Positions 44,700 to 54,645 of a stretch of 64,000 nt of DNA are shown here, one piece after another (positions within the stretch are counted from its first letter, which is position 1; the number at the start of each line of letters is the position of its first letter). The notes under the pieces are model-generated. The model ran no database searches. It saw only the letters and a list, made by a program, of their open reading frames with translations, and was not told the DNA's origin. Source of the DNA: Pegoplata infirma (Eukaryota; Arthropoda; Insecta; Diptera; Anthomyiidae); the NCBI GenBank assembly GCA_963921195.1, contig OY992537.1, positions 35,015,410 to 35,079,409 on the forward strand, given 5' to 3'. Position numbers and translations under genes: made by a program.

Positions 44700-45405
44700 A
44701 AAGTTCTTGAGAATTTTTTTTTAAAATTTTATTAATTTTGATGCTCTGAACGCAAGCATCAAACAAATTTTAAAATCGGTATAACGGTTTTCGAGATAAT
44801 GCTATTTTAAATTTGAAAAATAGGGGTTTTTTGAAAAAAATGATTTTTTTCTTTTCATAGAGCTTAAGCTTTCATTTAAAATTAATTTGAGGTAAATCCG
44901 ATCATAAGCCGTGTCGCACAGAAAAACGCGTATTTAATAAATTTTTTGATTGAAATTCCTCCAATTAAGAAAATTGTTATACCAATCATCAAATTGTAGG
45001 TGATTTATTGAAAATTTTTTCAATCAAACATTTTTTCGATTTTGATCAAAAATTTGATCAATTTTTTATTTAAAGTCAATCAAAATAATGATTGATTTAA
45101 CAAATGAACTGTAAGGTTATGACAAAATTATCAAAAAATGCATCTTTTTTGCTTTCGTATATGTTCCAAACAATAAAAAAAAGTAAAACCCGATTATTTT
45201 GTATATTTTTCAATTAATCTATTCAAATAAATTAAACAGAAAAAAAATTTTGTATGTTAAAAAAAAATTTTAATCAAAACATTGATTGACTCACTTAAAT
45301 TTTGTTGATCAACAGATTTAATTGAAAAATTTTTAGCCAATAATTTTTTGTGTGCGCCCTTCGATCAAAGTATTAGTTTTTATAAAATTTTTCCCAAAAA
45401 CTCAT
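44700..45405. repeat. Family E copy interrupted by family C element C2
   Basis: ATCGGTATAACGGTTTTCGA and GGTAAATCCGATCATAAG stop at 44925. After C2 the family E words resume as CGCCCTTCGATCAAAG and CCCAAAAACTCA, so the C element landed inside the GGCGCC region. Confidence 0.7.
44926..45352 (-). mobile_element. Family C element C2
   Basis: CACAGAAAAACGCGTATTTA to AGCCAATAATTTTTTGTGTG. Body words match C1 in reverse (TTGATCAAAATTGAT-type, ATGATTGATTTAACAAATGA). Confidence 0.8.
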
Positions 45406-45575
45406 CAGACAGACATCGCTAAATCAACTTAAAATCGATGGAGGATCATGAATTATATATTCATGATCCTCGATCGTTATGAGGTTCTAGACCAATATTT
45501 CGAGCTGTTACAAACGGAATGAGAAACCGTCTAATAGAGGGCCTCTATCACTAGAGAGCCTCTATATAAGGTATA
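45405..45575 (-). mobile_element. Family A core fragment
   Basis: CAGACAGACATCGCTAAATC, ATTATATATTCATGATCCTC, GTTCTAGACCAATATTTCGA, ACAAACGGAATGAGAAACC. The tail is absent. Confidence 0.7.
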
Positions 45576-46000
45576 ATAATATTAAAAGTATGTCGGCCCC
45601 TACTTAAAGCTTTTAATTTTAAATTATGTATGTGCTTAATTTTATATCATCTTTAAGTAACCTAATAACCTAAATTTTATTATTAAAATTTATAACAATT
45701 GTTAACATTTTGCAACATTTGCAAAATTTCCCATGATAATTGCAATAAACACAACAGATGCAATTTTGACCGGCTTATTATTTAAATACAGAGTTTGATT
45801 AAAGTAGAAATACACAAAATTTGTTATTATCATTATCATAATTTTGCAACATTGTAAATGTGCTTTTTGCACAGGTTTAAAAAAAAATATATAAGGAATT
45901 AAGTTTATGAGGGCAATTTTAATAATTTTCTTAATATTTATGTCTAAAATCTAAGAAATTTAAGAAATTTATTACATTGTATGGTAAATTTTATGATTTA
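45576..46000. other. Gene-free AT-rich stretch
   Basis: No supportable feature. Confidence 0.45.
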
Positions 46001-46004
46001 CTAG

Positions 46005-46205
46005 CATGCGCCTCAGGTTTAAATGATCGGATTTGGGTCAAATTAAGTTTAAATGAAAGCTTGTCTTAAGCTCTCTAAAAGGGTCAAGGGAAAGAAATTT
46101 TAAGATTTTTTTTTTAATTTCTTGAATGTGCGAAAAAACCAAAATTTTTTTTCCAAATTTCAAATAGCGATATCTCGAAAACTGACTGATTTCAAAAATT
46201 TTTTG
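46005..46205. repeat. Family E fragment
   Basis: CATGCGCCTCAGGTTTAAAT, GAAAGCTTGTCTTAAGCTCT and AGCGATATCTCGAAAACTGA. Confidence 0.65.
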
Positions 46206-46335
46206 ATTTCGTTACGACAAAATTGGGTAATGGCATTTCAATCCTCTTTATTAAAAGCTTTAAAAATCGTTAACACGAAAATCCTACCTGATCCTGTTTT
46301 TGAGTTATTGCTAAATAATTACACTATTCGCCAAC

Positions 46336-46375
46336 AAAACCTTCCTAGTGAAATATTTCACTGGGAAGGTTTTTT
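46336..46375. repeat. Near-perfect 38-40 bp palindrome
   Basis: ACCTTCCTAGTGAAATA and TATTTCACTGGGAAGGT pair with no loop, ending in A and T runs. It looks like a bacterial terminator hairpin, but in a fly genome it is better read as the collapsed centre of an old palindromic element. Confidence 0.75.
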
Positions 46376-46571
46376 TTCAGCAGGTTCCGTTTTCGAAAAT
46401 TCGCATTAAAATATTTTCAAACGCAAATTTCTTGATAACGAAACATGCTTCAAAAATTTGGTTATAGTTTTGAAATCAAAAGGAGAAAAAAGTAATTTTA
46501 CGAAAAAAAAAATTGAGTGAAAAAAATTTCAGTGAAAACAAATTTTGAGCGAAAATATTTTGAGTAAAAAA

Positions 46572-47600
46572 ACAAGTAAGAAAGTTATAGTCGGTCAAGA
46601 CCGACCATTTGATACCCTACACCAGTGTTTTCCCGAAAATGGGCCCCAGGTCCAAACATGGACCGATTTGATCTGTCTTTTGTTAGATCTTTATTTAGTG
46701 TAGAAAACACACAAAGATCAAATTTTAGTGGAATTGGTTTATTTGTTTGTCAATAGACCGATTTAACTGAATATCGGTCGAAATTTTTGTATGGGGGACT
46801 AAGTCCAAAAATGGTCCAATTATATTCCGATTTGATTAGGTTACTAAAGTCCCGTGTAAAAATGTATTAGATCTTATCTGATCTGTTCATATATGTTCAT
46901 ATATGATCGTATCTGATTGCATATAATTATATCTGAAATGTCCAAAATCGAGATCTAATTATATCTCGGATTTGGTCAACATTGCCAAATCCGAGATATA
47001 ATTAGATCTCGATTTTGGTCATTTTAGATATAATTATATCTAATCAGACATGCTCATATATGAATAGATATAAACAGATTAAATAAGATCTAATCCATTT
47101 TTACACGGGGTATACGTTTAACACCTAAAAATTAAATTTTTATCAAATATTTTCATTTTTATGAATTTTGAGGGAATTAAGTGAATATCGGGAGGGTGGC
47201 TTGTATGGGGACTACCAGAAGGACTGACCCGAATGAAATTTGAAATGATGATTTGTGAATACAAAATTTGATTACCTGATAAATTTTAAAGCGGTATCTA
47301 ATATAATATGGTTATTAGAGTCATAGAAGCCGAATCAAACGGGGCGTTTGTATGGAGGCTAGGTCTTAACATGGACCGATTTTTCTCCAATTTCAATAGG
47401 CTTTGTCCTTGGGCTAAAAGATGCTTAAGTTTCAAATTTCAAGTCAATTGATTGAAAATTGTGTCGTGCTTAAATCGACTCAAAAAGAAATTCTTAGTCG
47501 ATCGGTATACTTGAAGTTAGGTCTAGGACCAATATTTCGGGTAGTTACGAACATCAGCACAAACTCATTATACCCTGTACCACAGAGTGGTGTAGGGTAA
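46572..47600 (-). mobile_element. Family B copy B4 with MITE H2 inside
   Basis: ACAAGTAAGAAAGTTATAGT, hairpin TCGGTCAAGACCGA, AGTGTTTTCCCGAAAATGGG; H2 sits between TTACTAAAG and ATACGTTTAACACC. It continues to GACCAATATTTCGGGTAGTT and ATTATACCCTGTACCACAGA. The GTCY tract is missing from this copy. Confidence 0.8.
46851..47109. mobile_element. MITE H2, CCCGTGTAAAAA ends (259 bp)
   Basis: CCCGTGTAAAAATGTATTAG is mirrored by CTAATCCATTTTTACACGGG. The arms pair through AGATCTTATCTGATCTG-type words, and GAGATCTAATTATATCTCGG pairs with its complement near the centre. Same family as H1, with no obvious target duplication. Confidence 0.8.
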
Positions 47601-47964
47601 AAAAATATTTCATGTCGTTCCCTGTTCCATTCAATTTCGTTCCATTTCCTTCGTTCAATTCTATTTTGAGATTTTGCTCACCTGATGCCAAATCTGACAT
47701 TCAAATTTTTCTAGCACATACCGTTTTTCAGATATTCACTGTTAAAAATCCAAACAAACCACAATAATTTAGCACTTTTGAAGGCCCACTGTTACCGTTT
47801 GGACTAGATTTCATACAAAATGGACCTGCTGATTCAGAAACTGCAATCCAAATTTTTGCAGCATGTTCCGTTTTTGAGACATTTGCTTTCGAGATATTCG
47901 CGTGATAAAATTTTCAAACGTGAATATCTCAAAAACCGAATATGCTAGAAAAATTTGGATAGAA
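47601..47964. other. Gene-free stretch with GTTCCATTTC-type words
   Basis: Short degenerate words (CGTTCCATTTCCTTCGTTC) near 47610-47670, recurring near 48721-48780. TTTTTGAGACATTTGCTTTCG and its near complement near 47940 form a weak inverted pair. No gene. Confidence 0.4.
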
Positions 47965-48120
47965 AAAAAAACTTAGTGAAAAAAGATTTGAGTGAAAAAA
48001 AATTGAGTGAAAAAAAAATTGAGTAAAAAAAAAATTGAGTAAAAAAAAAATTGAGTGAAAAAAAAAATGAGTTAAAAATATTTTTAAGTTAAAACATATT
48101 GAGTTAAAACATATTGAGTA
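47965..48120. repeat. 15-16 bp microsatellite of TTGAGTGAAAAAAAA type
   Basis: About nine copies of ATTGAGT(G/A)AAAAAAAA. The same words occur at 46510-46570 on the other side of B4. Confidence 0.8.
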
Positions 48121-48124
48121 AAAA

Positions 48125-48720
48125 CAAGTTAGAGTGTTAAATTCGGTCGTGCTGAATCATTTATACCCCCCAACATGCTAAAAAAAATAAATTAAAAAAC
48201 TTTTGTGCGTTTTTTATTGGGTGAAGGAGGGTTGGGTGAAGGAGGGTTGGGTGAAGGAGGGTTGGGTGCTGGAGTGGGGTTGGGGTACCCATCGCGATAA
48301 ATGTTTACAAATTCATTTATTATGCTATTTTCACCTACGTTGCACAACAATTTTATAATAATTTAAATTATTCCTTATTTCCACGCCCACAAAAGGGGGC
48401 GGGCCGAGAAAATGGCACAATACAATTGCCTGGGTCCAAACGCAGTACTTTGTCTGATGTAAAAATGTTTTATTTGTTCAACAAAAATACGAAAAAAACT
48501 GAAAAACTGGCGTTTTTTAGAGGTTGGTTTAGTCTTTCAAGGGGAAACTTTTGTTCCTTTGGGCCGATTTTGCCCATTTACGATCTGAATCATAAGACAT
48601 ATTTGTTGCAAATTTCAAAAGCCTAGCTCGTGTTATATACAGACGGACGGACGGAAGGATGAACGGACATTTATAGAATGTCTTAGAATCGACCATTGTC
48701 CTTCGTTTAATTTTATATCG
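48125..48720 (-). mobile_element. Family A-prime element (decayed)
   Basis: AACAAGTTAGAGTGTTAAAT and hairpin-like TTCGGTCGTGCTGAA, TACCCCCCAAC, CCACGCCCACAAAAGGGGGC, AGGGGAAACTTTTGTTCC, GACGGACGGACGGAAGGATG, GAATGTCTTAGAATCGACC. The G-rich minisatellite lies within it. Confidence 0.65.
48219..48288 (+). repeat. G-rich 16-bp minisatellite with G-quadruplex pattern
   Basis: GGGTGAAGGAGGGTTG is repeated three times, followed by GGGTGCTGGAGTGGGGTTGG. Runs of GGG spaced by 2 or 7 bases satisfy the standard G3N1-7 quadruplex rule. Confidence 0.85.
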
Positions 48721-48852
48721 TTCCCCATTCCATTTAATATTGTTCCATTCTGATTTCATTTCTTTCCGTATAACACGCGTTAAAAAAATAAAAATATTTC
48801 ATCTTTATCCTAATAAATATTAAAAGTAGCATTTTACCCTACTTTTACTAAT

Positions 48853-49332
48853 TTTGTACACATACAAAATTTGAAACGAATTTCAATCAACAAAAACGCG
48901 GATTCAATCAATTTTTTGATTGAAATTCTTCCAATTAAAAAAATTGTTATACCAATCATAAAATTGTAGTTGATTGATTGAAAATTTTTTCAATCAAACA
49001 TTTTTTAGACTTTGATAAAAAAGTTGATAATTTTTTTTTATAGTCAATTAAAATAATGATTGATTTAACAAATGAATTGTAAGTTTATGACAAAATTATT
49101 AAAAAAATTATATTTTTTGCTTTGCCAACAATCAAAAAATGTAAAACCCGATTATTTTGGGTGTTTTTGAATTAATCTTTTCAAATAAATTAAAGCGAAA
49201 AATATCTGGTATGTTGAAAAATTGTAATTCGACAGTTAAGAAAATAACAAAAACTTTAATCAAAACATTGATTGACTCATTTAAATTTTGTTGATCAATA
49301 GATTTAATTGAAAATTTTTAGCCAATAATTTT
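48853..49332 (-). mobile_element. Family C element C3
   Basis: GTACACATACAAAATTTGAA to AGCCAATAATTTTTTGTGTG and TAC. Full body as C1 in reverse. Confidence 0.8.
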
Positions 49333-49735
49333 TTGTGTGTACTTAGTAATCAAAAAAGACCTTAATTGAATTCATGTTTTAAAATTTAAATTTGCAGTTG
49401 TTTTTTTTTTTATAAATATTTAACGAATACAATTTTATACATGTAAAGTATAAGTACCTACAATATAATTAAGTACCGGCCTTATATTGGTTGTGAATTA
49501 CTAAATTCACATAAAAGTAACTCTTTATTTTTTTTCACTATTTACAACTTGTTATTTTACACTTAATACACTTAACAAATAGTAGGTCACCAGCTAATTA
49601 ACGTGTATATAATAGTTTTTTTTTTTTTGCATTCTGCAATATGTATTTACTATAAAAACTGACGGTAGTAATACAAAAACTTGTATTTAAATGACATTTA
49701 CTTATGAAACAATATAAGGTTGAGCCATAATTTGC
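49333..49735. other. Gene-free AT-rich stretch
   Basis: No supportable feature. Confidence 0.45.
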
Positions 49736-49739
49736 GGTT

Positions 49740-49960
49740 CTAAATAAGGGAATGATTCTCATAGGAACATCAACGGTGGCTAAGCAAATTATATTGGGAG
49801 AAAAAATATTGCGCCTAAAATTATGCTATAGAACAATTTTTACAAAAGCTCCTAATGGTATGCTTTAACAAAAAAATCTATGGTTGTACCTAAAATTGTG
49901 CTATAAAAATTTTAGTACTCCTAAAAGTATGCTTTAAAAAATCTATATTTGATCTTCAGT
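49740..49960. repeat. Cluster 1 of GCTCCTAAAATTATGCT-type words
   Basis: TTGCGCCTAAAATTATGCTA, AGCTCCTAATGGTATGCTTT, TGTACCTAAAATTGTGCTAT and TACTCCTAAAAGTATGCTTT at about 45-bp spacing. Related clusters lie near 55.3, 60.6 and 61.6 kb. Confidence 0.7.
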
Positions 49961-50053
49961 TAATACCAAAGAGTTTACTAATTTTTAAAAAAAAATATTG
50001 TTTGAAATGTATTTTCTGTTGAATTTACTTATAAAATATTTTGACTGAATAAA

Positions 50054-50197
50054 AATTTTATTTTTATAACTTTTACATTTTTCTTAAATTTTATTTTTAA
50101 AAAAATTTTAATAATATTTTTTTTTTGTTTTTTCTTTTTAGGTAAGTGCTTTTTAAAATGTTTTTAGAATTAAAAAATTTTATAATCGTAAGTAAAT
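50054..50197 (+). repeat. Ratchet-site repeat, copy 2
   Basis: Aligns with 741-884: ATTTTTATAACTTTTACATT, T tract, CTTTTTAGGTAAGTGCTTTT, then ATAATCGTAAGTAAAT. Confidence 0.75.
50110..50148 (+). promoter_or_regulatory. Candidate recursive splice site (ratchet point) 2
   Basis: The T-rich tract ends in AG at 50140-50141, directly followed by GTAAGTG at 50142-50148. Unlike copy 1 a second 5'-splice-like GTAAGTA lies at 50188-50194, 46 bases downstream, as found where a recursive exon is defined. Confidence 0.45.
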
Positions 50198-50511
50198 ATA
50201 TATTTAAAAAGAATCACTTAAAAATCTAAACTATATACACTAGTTTGGGATTATTTTAAACTTCGCAAGAGTCCGGACAAATTTTTATAGTCATAAAACT
50301 TATGTGGTACAAATTTGAGGTATGGCGCCGGAGAACAAACTTTAGGATTGAAAATTTTTAAAAAAATTTTCTTGCCATACATCATAATTAGGGACGAGAT
50401 TTTCATGCACTAAAAAATCAAAAATATGCACTTAAATCATGAAATAAGTGCAATAAAAATCTTGTTTTTGTACGAAAAAATTCGTAAAAAGCAAAAAATA
50501 ACGCCAGATTT
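50198..50511. other. Gene-free stretch
   Basis: GAGTCCGGACAAATTTTTATAG and TGGTACAAATTTGAGGTATG recall the text after the A-prime tail at 10.83-10.88 kb. TTCATGCACTAAAAAATCAA recalls the decayed TE near 27.8 kb. Confidence 0.4.
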
Positions 50512-51627
50512 TAATATTAAGTTTTCTGAGACTTTTTCTATAAGAAAAATGTGTCAGAATCTGAGACTTTTTCTGTAAGAAAAATGTCTCAGATTCTGAG
50601 ACTTTTTCTATAGAAAAACATGTCAGAATCTGAGACTTTTTCTATAGAATAACACGTCTCAGAATCTGAGAATTTTTCTATAAGAAAAATGTCTCAGAAT
50701 CTGAGGCTTTTTCTATAAGAAAAATGTCTCAGAATCTGAGGCTTTTTCTATAAGAAAAATGTCTCAGAATCTGAGGCTTTTTCTATAAGAAAAATGTCTC
50801 AGAATCTGAGACTTTTTCTATAAGAAAAATGTCTCAGAATCTGAGACTTTTTCTATAAGAAAAATGTCTCAGAATCTGAGACTTTTTCTATAAGAAAAAT
50901 GTCTCAGAATCTGAGACTTTTTCTATAAGTAAAATGTCTCAGAATCTGAGACTTAGAATCTGAGACTTTTTCTATATTAAAAATGTCTCAGAATCTGAGA
51001 CTTTTTCTATAGGAAAAATGTCTCAGACTTTTCTGAGACTTTTTCTATAGGAAAAATGTCTCAGAATCTGAGACTTAGAATCTGAGACTTTTTCTATATT
51101 AAAAATGTCTCAGAATCTGAGACTTTTTCTATAGGAAAAATGTCTCAGAATCTGAGACTTTTTCTATAGGAAAAATGTCTCAGAATCTGAGACTTAGAAT
51201 CTGAGACTTTTTCTATATTAGAAATGTCTCAGAATCTGAGACTTTTTCTATAGGAAAAATGTCTCAGACTTTTCTGAGACTTTTTCTATAGGAAAAATGT
51301 CTCAGAATCTGAGACTTAGAATCTGAGACTTTTTCTATATTAAAAATGTCTCAGAATCTGAGACTTTTTCTATAGGAAAAATGTCTCAGAATCTGAGACT
51401 TTTTCTATAGGAAAAATGTCTCAGAATCTGAGACTTTCTATAGGAAAAATGTCTCAGAATCTGAGACTTTTTCTATAGGAAAAATGTCTTAGAATCTGAG
51501 ACTTTTTCTATAGGAAAAATGTCTCAGAATCTGAGACTTCTTCTATAGAAAAACATGTCTCAGAATCTGAGACTTTTTCTATAGAAAAACATGTCTCAGA
51601 ATCTGAGACTTTTTCTATCGGAAAAAT
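50512..51627. repeat. 35-bp minisatellite of alternating palindromes (about 32 units)
   Basis: Each unit is GTCTCAGAATCTGAGAC (a perfect palindrome around one base) plus TTTTTCTATAGGAAAAAT (a second near-palindrome, with AAG, AGG, ATT and AGA variants). Between 50940 and 51340 a GACTTAGAATCTGAGAC junction recurs near 50951, 51073, 51192 and 51313, giving a higher-order unit of about 120 bp. No spacers and no coding frame. Confidence 0.95.
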
Positions 51628-52094
51628 TATGACAGTATTTTCCACTACAGACAGTGAAAACAACTACATTTGTTGTTGTTAAGACGTCTACTACATTTTA
51701 CGGTTAAATCAACAAAAAATTTTGTTGTTTTTATCTATTGATTAACAACTACAGAAAACGGTAAAAACAACTTCAAATTAAAGTTGTTTATTAACAAAAA
51801 AGAGATTTTAAAACGTTAAAAACGGTAAAATTGTTTAAAAAACAAAAAAAAAAATTTACCACATTTTATAAATTGTAATTAAATTAATTTAGGTATTATT
51901 TATTTGGTAATAGTTTCTGCTGCCCCTCCCCCCCCCCCCCACAATTCCAACTCGTTTAACAAATCCGTTTTTCTAAACATTTCTAGAAAAATACAACTTT
52001 TTTATAGACTAAAAACAACTACTTAAAACAAATGTTACTACAATGTAGCAATTTTTTGTATTTATTTTTTAAAACAACTACAAAAAAGCAATGT
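51628..52094. other. Gene-free stretch rich in AACAAC/GTTGTT words
   Basis: ACTACATTTGTTGTTGTTAA and AAACAACTTCAAATTAAAGT form loose inverted pairs. A C run is at about 51929-51941. No gene. Confidence 0.45.
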
Positions 52095-53190
52095 TTGAGA
52101 TTTTCAATCAATGTTTTGATTAAAATTTTTCTTATTTTCTTTAACTGTCGAATTACAAATTTTCAGCACACCAGATTTTTTTTTCGCTTCAATTTATTTG
52201 AAAGATTAAATCAAAAGTATTCAATAAAATCGGTTTTTTTTTGTATTCTTAACAACATATTGGAAAGCAAAAACAAGTAAGAAAGTTATAGTCGGTTAAG
52301 ACCGACCATATAATACTCTACACCAGTGTTTTCCGAAAAATGTGTCCCAAGTCCAAACATGGACCGATTGGATTTATCTTTTGTTAGATCTTTAATTAGT
52401 GTAGAAAACACACACAGACAACATTTTAGTGGAATTGGCTTATTTTTGTTTCAATAGACCGATTTAACTTAATATCGGTCGAAATTTGTATAAAGGAGAC
52501 CATGTCCAAAAATGATCTGAATATATTCAGATAAAAGTAAGTTATCAAAGCACACCTTTAGCACCTAAAAACAAAATTTAAATCAAATATTTCAAACTTT
52601 CATGAATTTTGAAAGATTTATGTGAATATCGGGAGGGTGGTTTGTATGGGGACTACAAGAGGAACTGGCCCGATTCCTTTAAAATTTGGAATGATAATTT
52701 GTGAATACAAAAAACGATTACCTACCGAATTTCGAAAGGATACCTGTTATAATACGCTAAAAAGAGTCACTTGAGTCAAATTAAAGGGGACGTTTGTATG
52801 AGGGCTAGGTCTAAACATGGACCGATTGGTATACTTAAATGTGGGTCTAGGACCAATATTTGGAGTAGTTACAAACATCAGCACAAACTCATTATACCCT
52901 GTACCACAGAGTGGTGTAGGGTATAAAAAAGATGAATTTTTTATGATTTTGTCATAAACTTACAATTCATTTGTTAAATCAATCATTATTTTGATTGACT
53001 ATAAATAAAAAAATTGATCAATCTTTTGATCAAAATCGAAAAAATGTTTGATTGAAAAAAATTTCAATTAATCACCTACAATTTGATGATTGTTATAACA
53101 TTTTTTTTAATTGAAGGAATTTCAATCAAAAAATTTATTGAATTTGCGTTTTTGTTGATTACAATTCGTATCAAATTTTTTCTGTGTAAG
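52095..53190 (+). mobile_element. Family C element C4 split by family B copy B5
   Basis: TTTTCAATCAATGTTTTGAT through CATATTGGAAAGC, then B5. It continues AAGATGAATTTTTTATGATT to AAATTTTTTCTGTGT. C1 gives the unbroken form AAAAGCAAAAAAGATGAA. Confidence 0.85.
52273..52925 (-). mobile_element. Family B copy B5 in family C
   Basis: ACAAGTAAGAAAGTTATAGT to ATTATACCCTGTACCACAGA and GGGTATA. The flanks are A runs on both sides; the empty site in C1 has six A, so a 4-5 bp A duplication or an insertion without duplication are both possible. Confidence 0.85.
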
Positions 53191-53221
53191 GGTTGAGATA
53201 CTTCCCTTGTAAGTGCACTAA

Positions 53222-53806
53222 CAAGGGTGGTCTCCCTAGTGTCACCCGCGGATCTTTATGGAATTGGATTTGTTTTGTAGATCAGAAAAAATAAAGGGAC
53301 ACGTATTTTTTTTAGCGGCCCAAATTCATATTTAGGCGGTAAAAAGGAGGGGGGAAGACAATACCATTTTTCAGTTTTTTTCGTTTATCTCCTATATTAT
53401 GCAAAGAAACCTAGTCATGTTACATACCAAATGAAAGGTCTTTGGAAAACCTATCTACCTGTGCTAAGAACATGTCCAAACATGCACAACTTTTCGTCAT
53501 ATTGAGTAAAATACCAAAATTTTAGGTCGTTTTTGTTAATAAGTCGAAAAATATTAACTTCTTTGACCCGTTCTTTGACACGAGATAGGTATTTTTAATA
53601 CCTTTAATCTGATACCACACATGCCTATATTAATTTTGTTTAAATAGGCGTAAATCGTAAAAAACTCAATTTCCCCCCATACAAATCGACCCCCCTAAAA
53701 ATGAGTTTGGCTGCTAAAAAAAATACGTGTCGAATTAATTTTCGTTCTTAACAACATATCCAAATTTCATGAAAATCGGAGGGTGACACCAGGAAGACTT
53801 CCCTTG
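53222..53806. mobile_element. Foldback N2 (585 bp)
   Basis: CAAGGGTGGTCTCCCTAGTG is mirrored at the right as CAAGGGAAGTCTTCCTGGTG (inverted). The ends resemble N1 (CAAGGAAGGTCTTTC). The right flank TTAGTAAGTGGAGGGTATAA is a family A end, but the left flank is not, so the locus is rearranged; an extra CTTCCCTTGTAAGTG lies just outside at about 53201. The interior has no E2-like frame. Confidence 0.75.
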
Positions 53807-53829
53807 TTAGTAAGTGGAGGGTATAAAAA

Positions 53830-54424
53830 TAAATTTAACACCGACAATAGAAAAATGGTTGAGCTATTGTTGAAAAAACATTTTACAACGTCATATGTAA
53901 TCATAAAACAATACTCCAAGAGGTTTGTATGTAATATTCTTTGGTTAGCGCGTAATATTATTTAAATGCTATTGCATTGTTTAAATATGTTTAAGTTTTG
54001 AATTGAAATTCCCTTAAGGCGTGTTAAATTTACTCCCACCACTTGCAAACAAATTTATTTTGCACGATATGAAAAACCTCTTTACAATTAGCATATGCAA
54101 ACAAATGCAGTTAAAGTTGGTTAATAGTAAAATGTAAATATTTATTTTAAAAAAAAATTAATTAACTTTAGTAAAATGAAACAAATCTAGGCTTTTAATG
54201 TAAAAGCCAATACCGACAAAATTTTGTAAGTGCCAACATTTTTGATTTTCGTTTTATTGGGAAATATTGACTATTTACGAGATGTTAAGAATATTTTCCA
54301 AAACTTCATAACTGAAGTTTTTTGTCACTTACAATATTTTGGCGGTGATGTCGTGATATTGATTAATTTTATATCAGTTTTCATATAAAACATGATTGAA
54401 ATATTTAAATTTTTATTGTAAATT
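53830..54424. other. Gene-free stretch
   Basis: No repeat recognised; may be single-copy DNA. The frame at 53783-53965 starts in the N2 arm and is not credible. Confidence 0.45.
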
Positions 54425-54645
54425 TTTGTTTGATCATTAAAATCCCTTTGCTTCTTGTAGTATAGGGTTTTTATATTTGCTAAATTTCCTGACAATGAAA
54501 TCTGACAAATTCCGAAAAACGGTATTAAAACAGAAAAATAATTTTCTTCAAAATTATTCTATGATAATATCATAGTTTTTATTAGTAAAAAAAATAGTGA
54601 CCTCGAGCTAGAATAAACCTACTTAAAATATAATATTTTTAAGGT
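54425..54645 (+). mobile_element. Family D half element D4
   Basis: GTAGTATAGGGTTTTTATAT, TGCTAAATTTCCTGACAATG, GTGACCTCGAGCTAGAATAA. One arm only. Confidence 0.7.

Noticed and set aside
44294..44735. Overlapping 64- and 95-residue frames as membrane protein exons
   Set aside because: Phe/Ile/Leu richness follows from poly-T sequence; no conserved motif or splice structure.
46336..46380. Bacterial rho-independent terminator
   Set aside because: Stem plus T run fits by shape only; there is no upstream gene and the window is eukaryotic.
50512..51627. 35-bp repeats as a CRISPR array
   Set aside because: Units are contiguous with no unique spacers, the surroundings are a transposon-rich eukaryotic genome and no cas-like gene is present.
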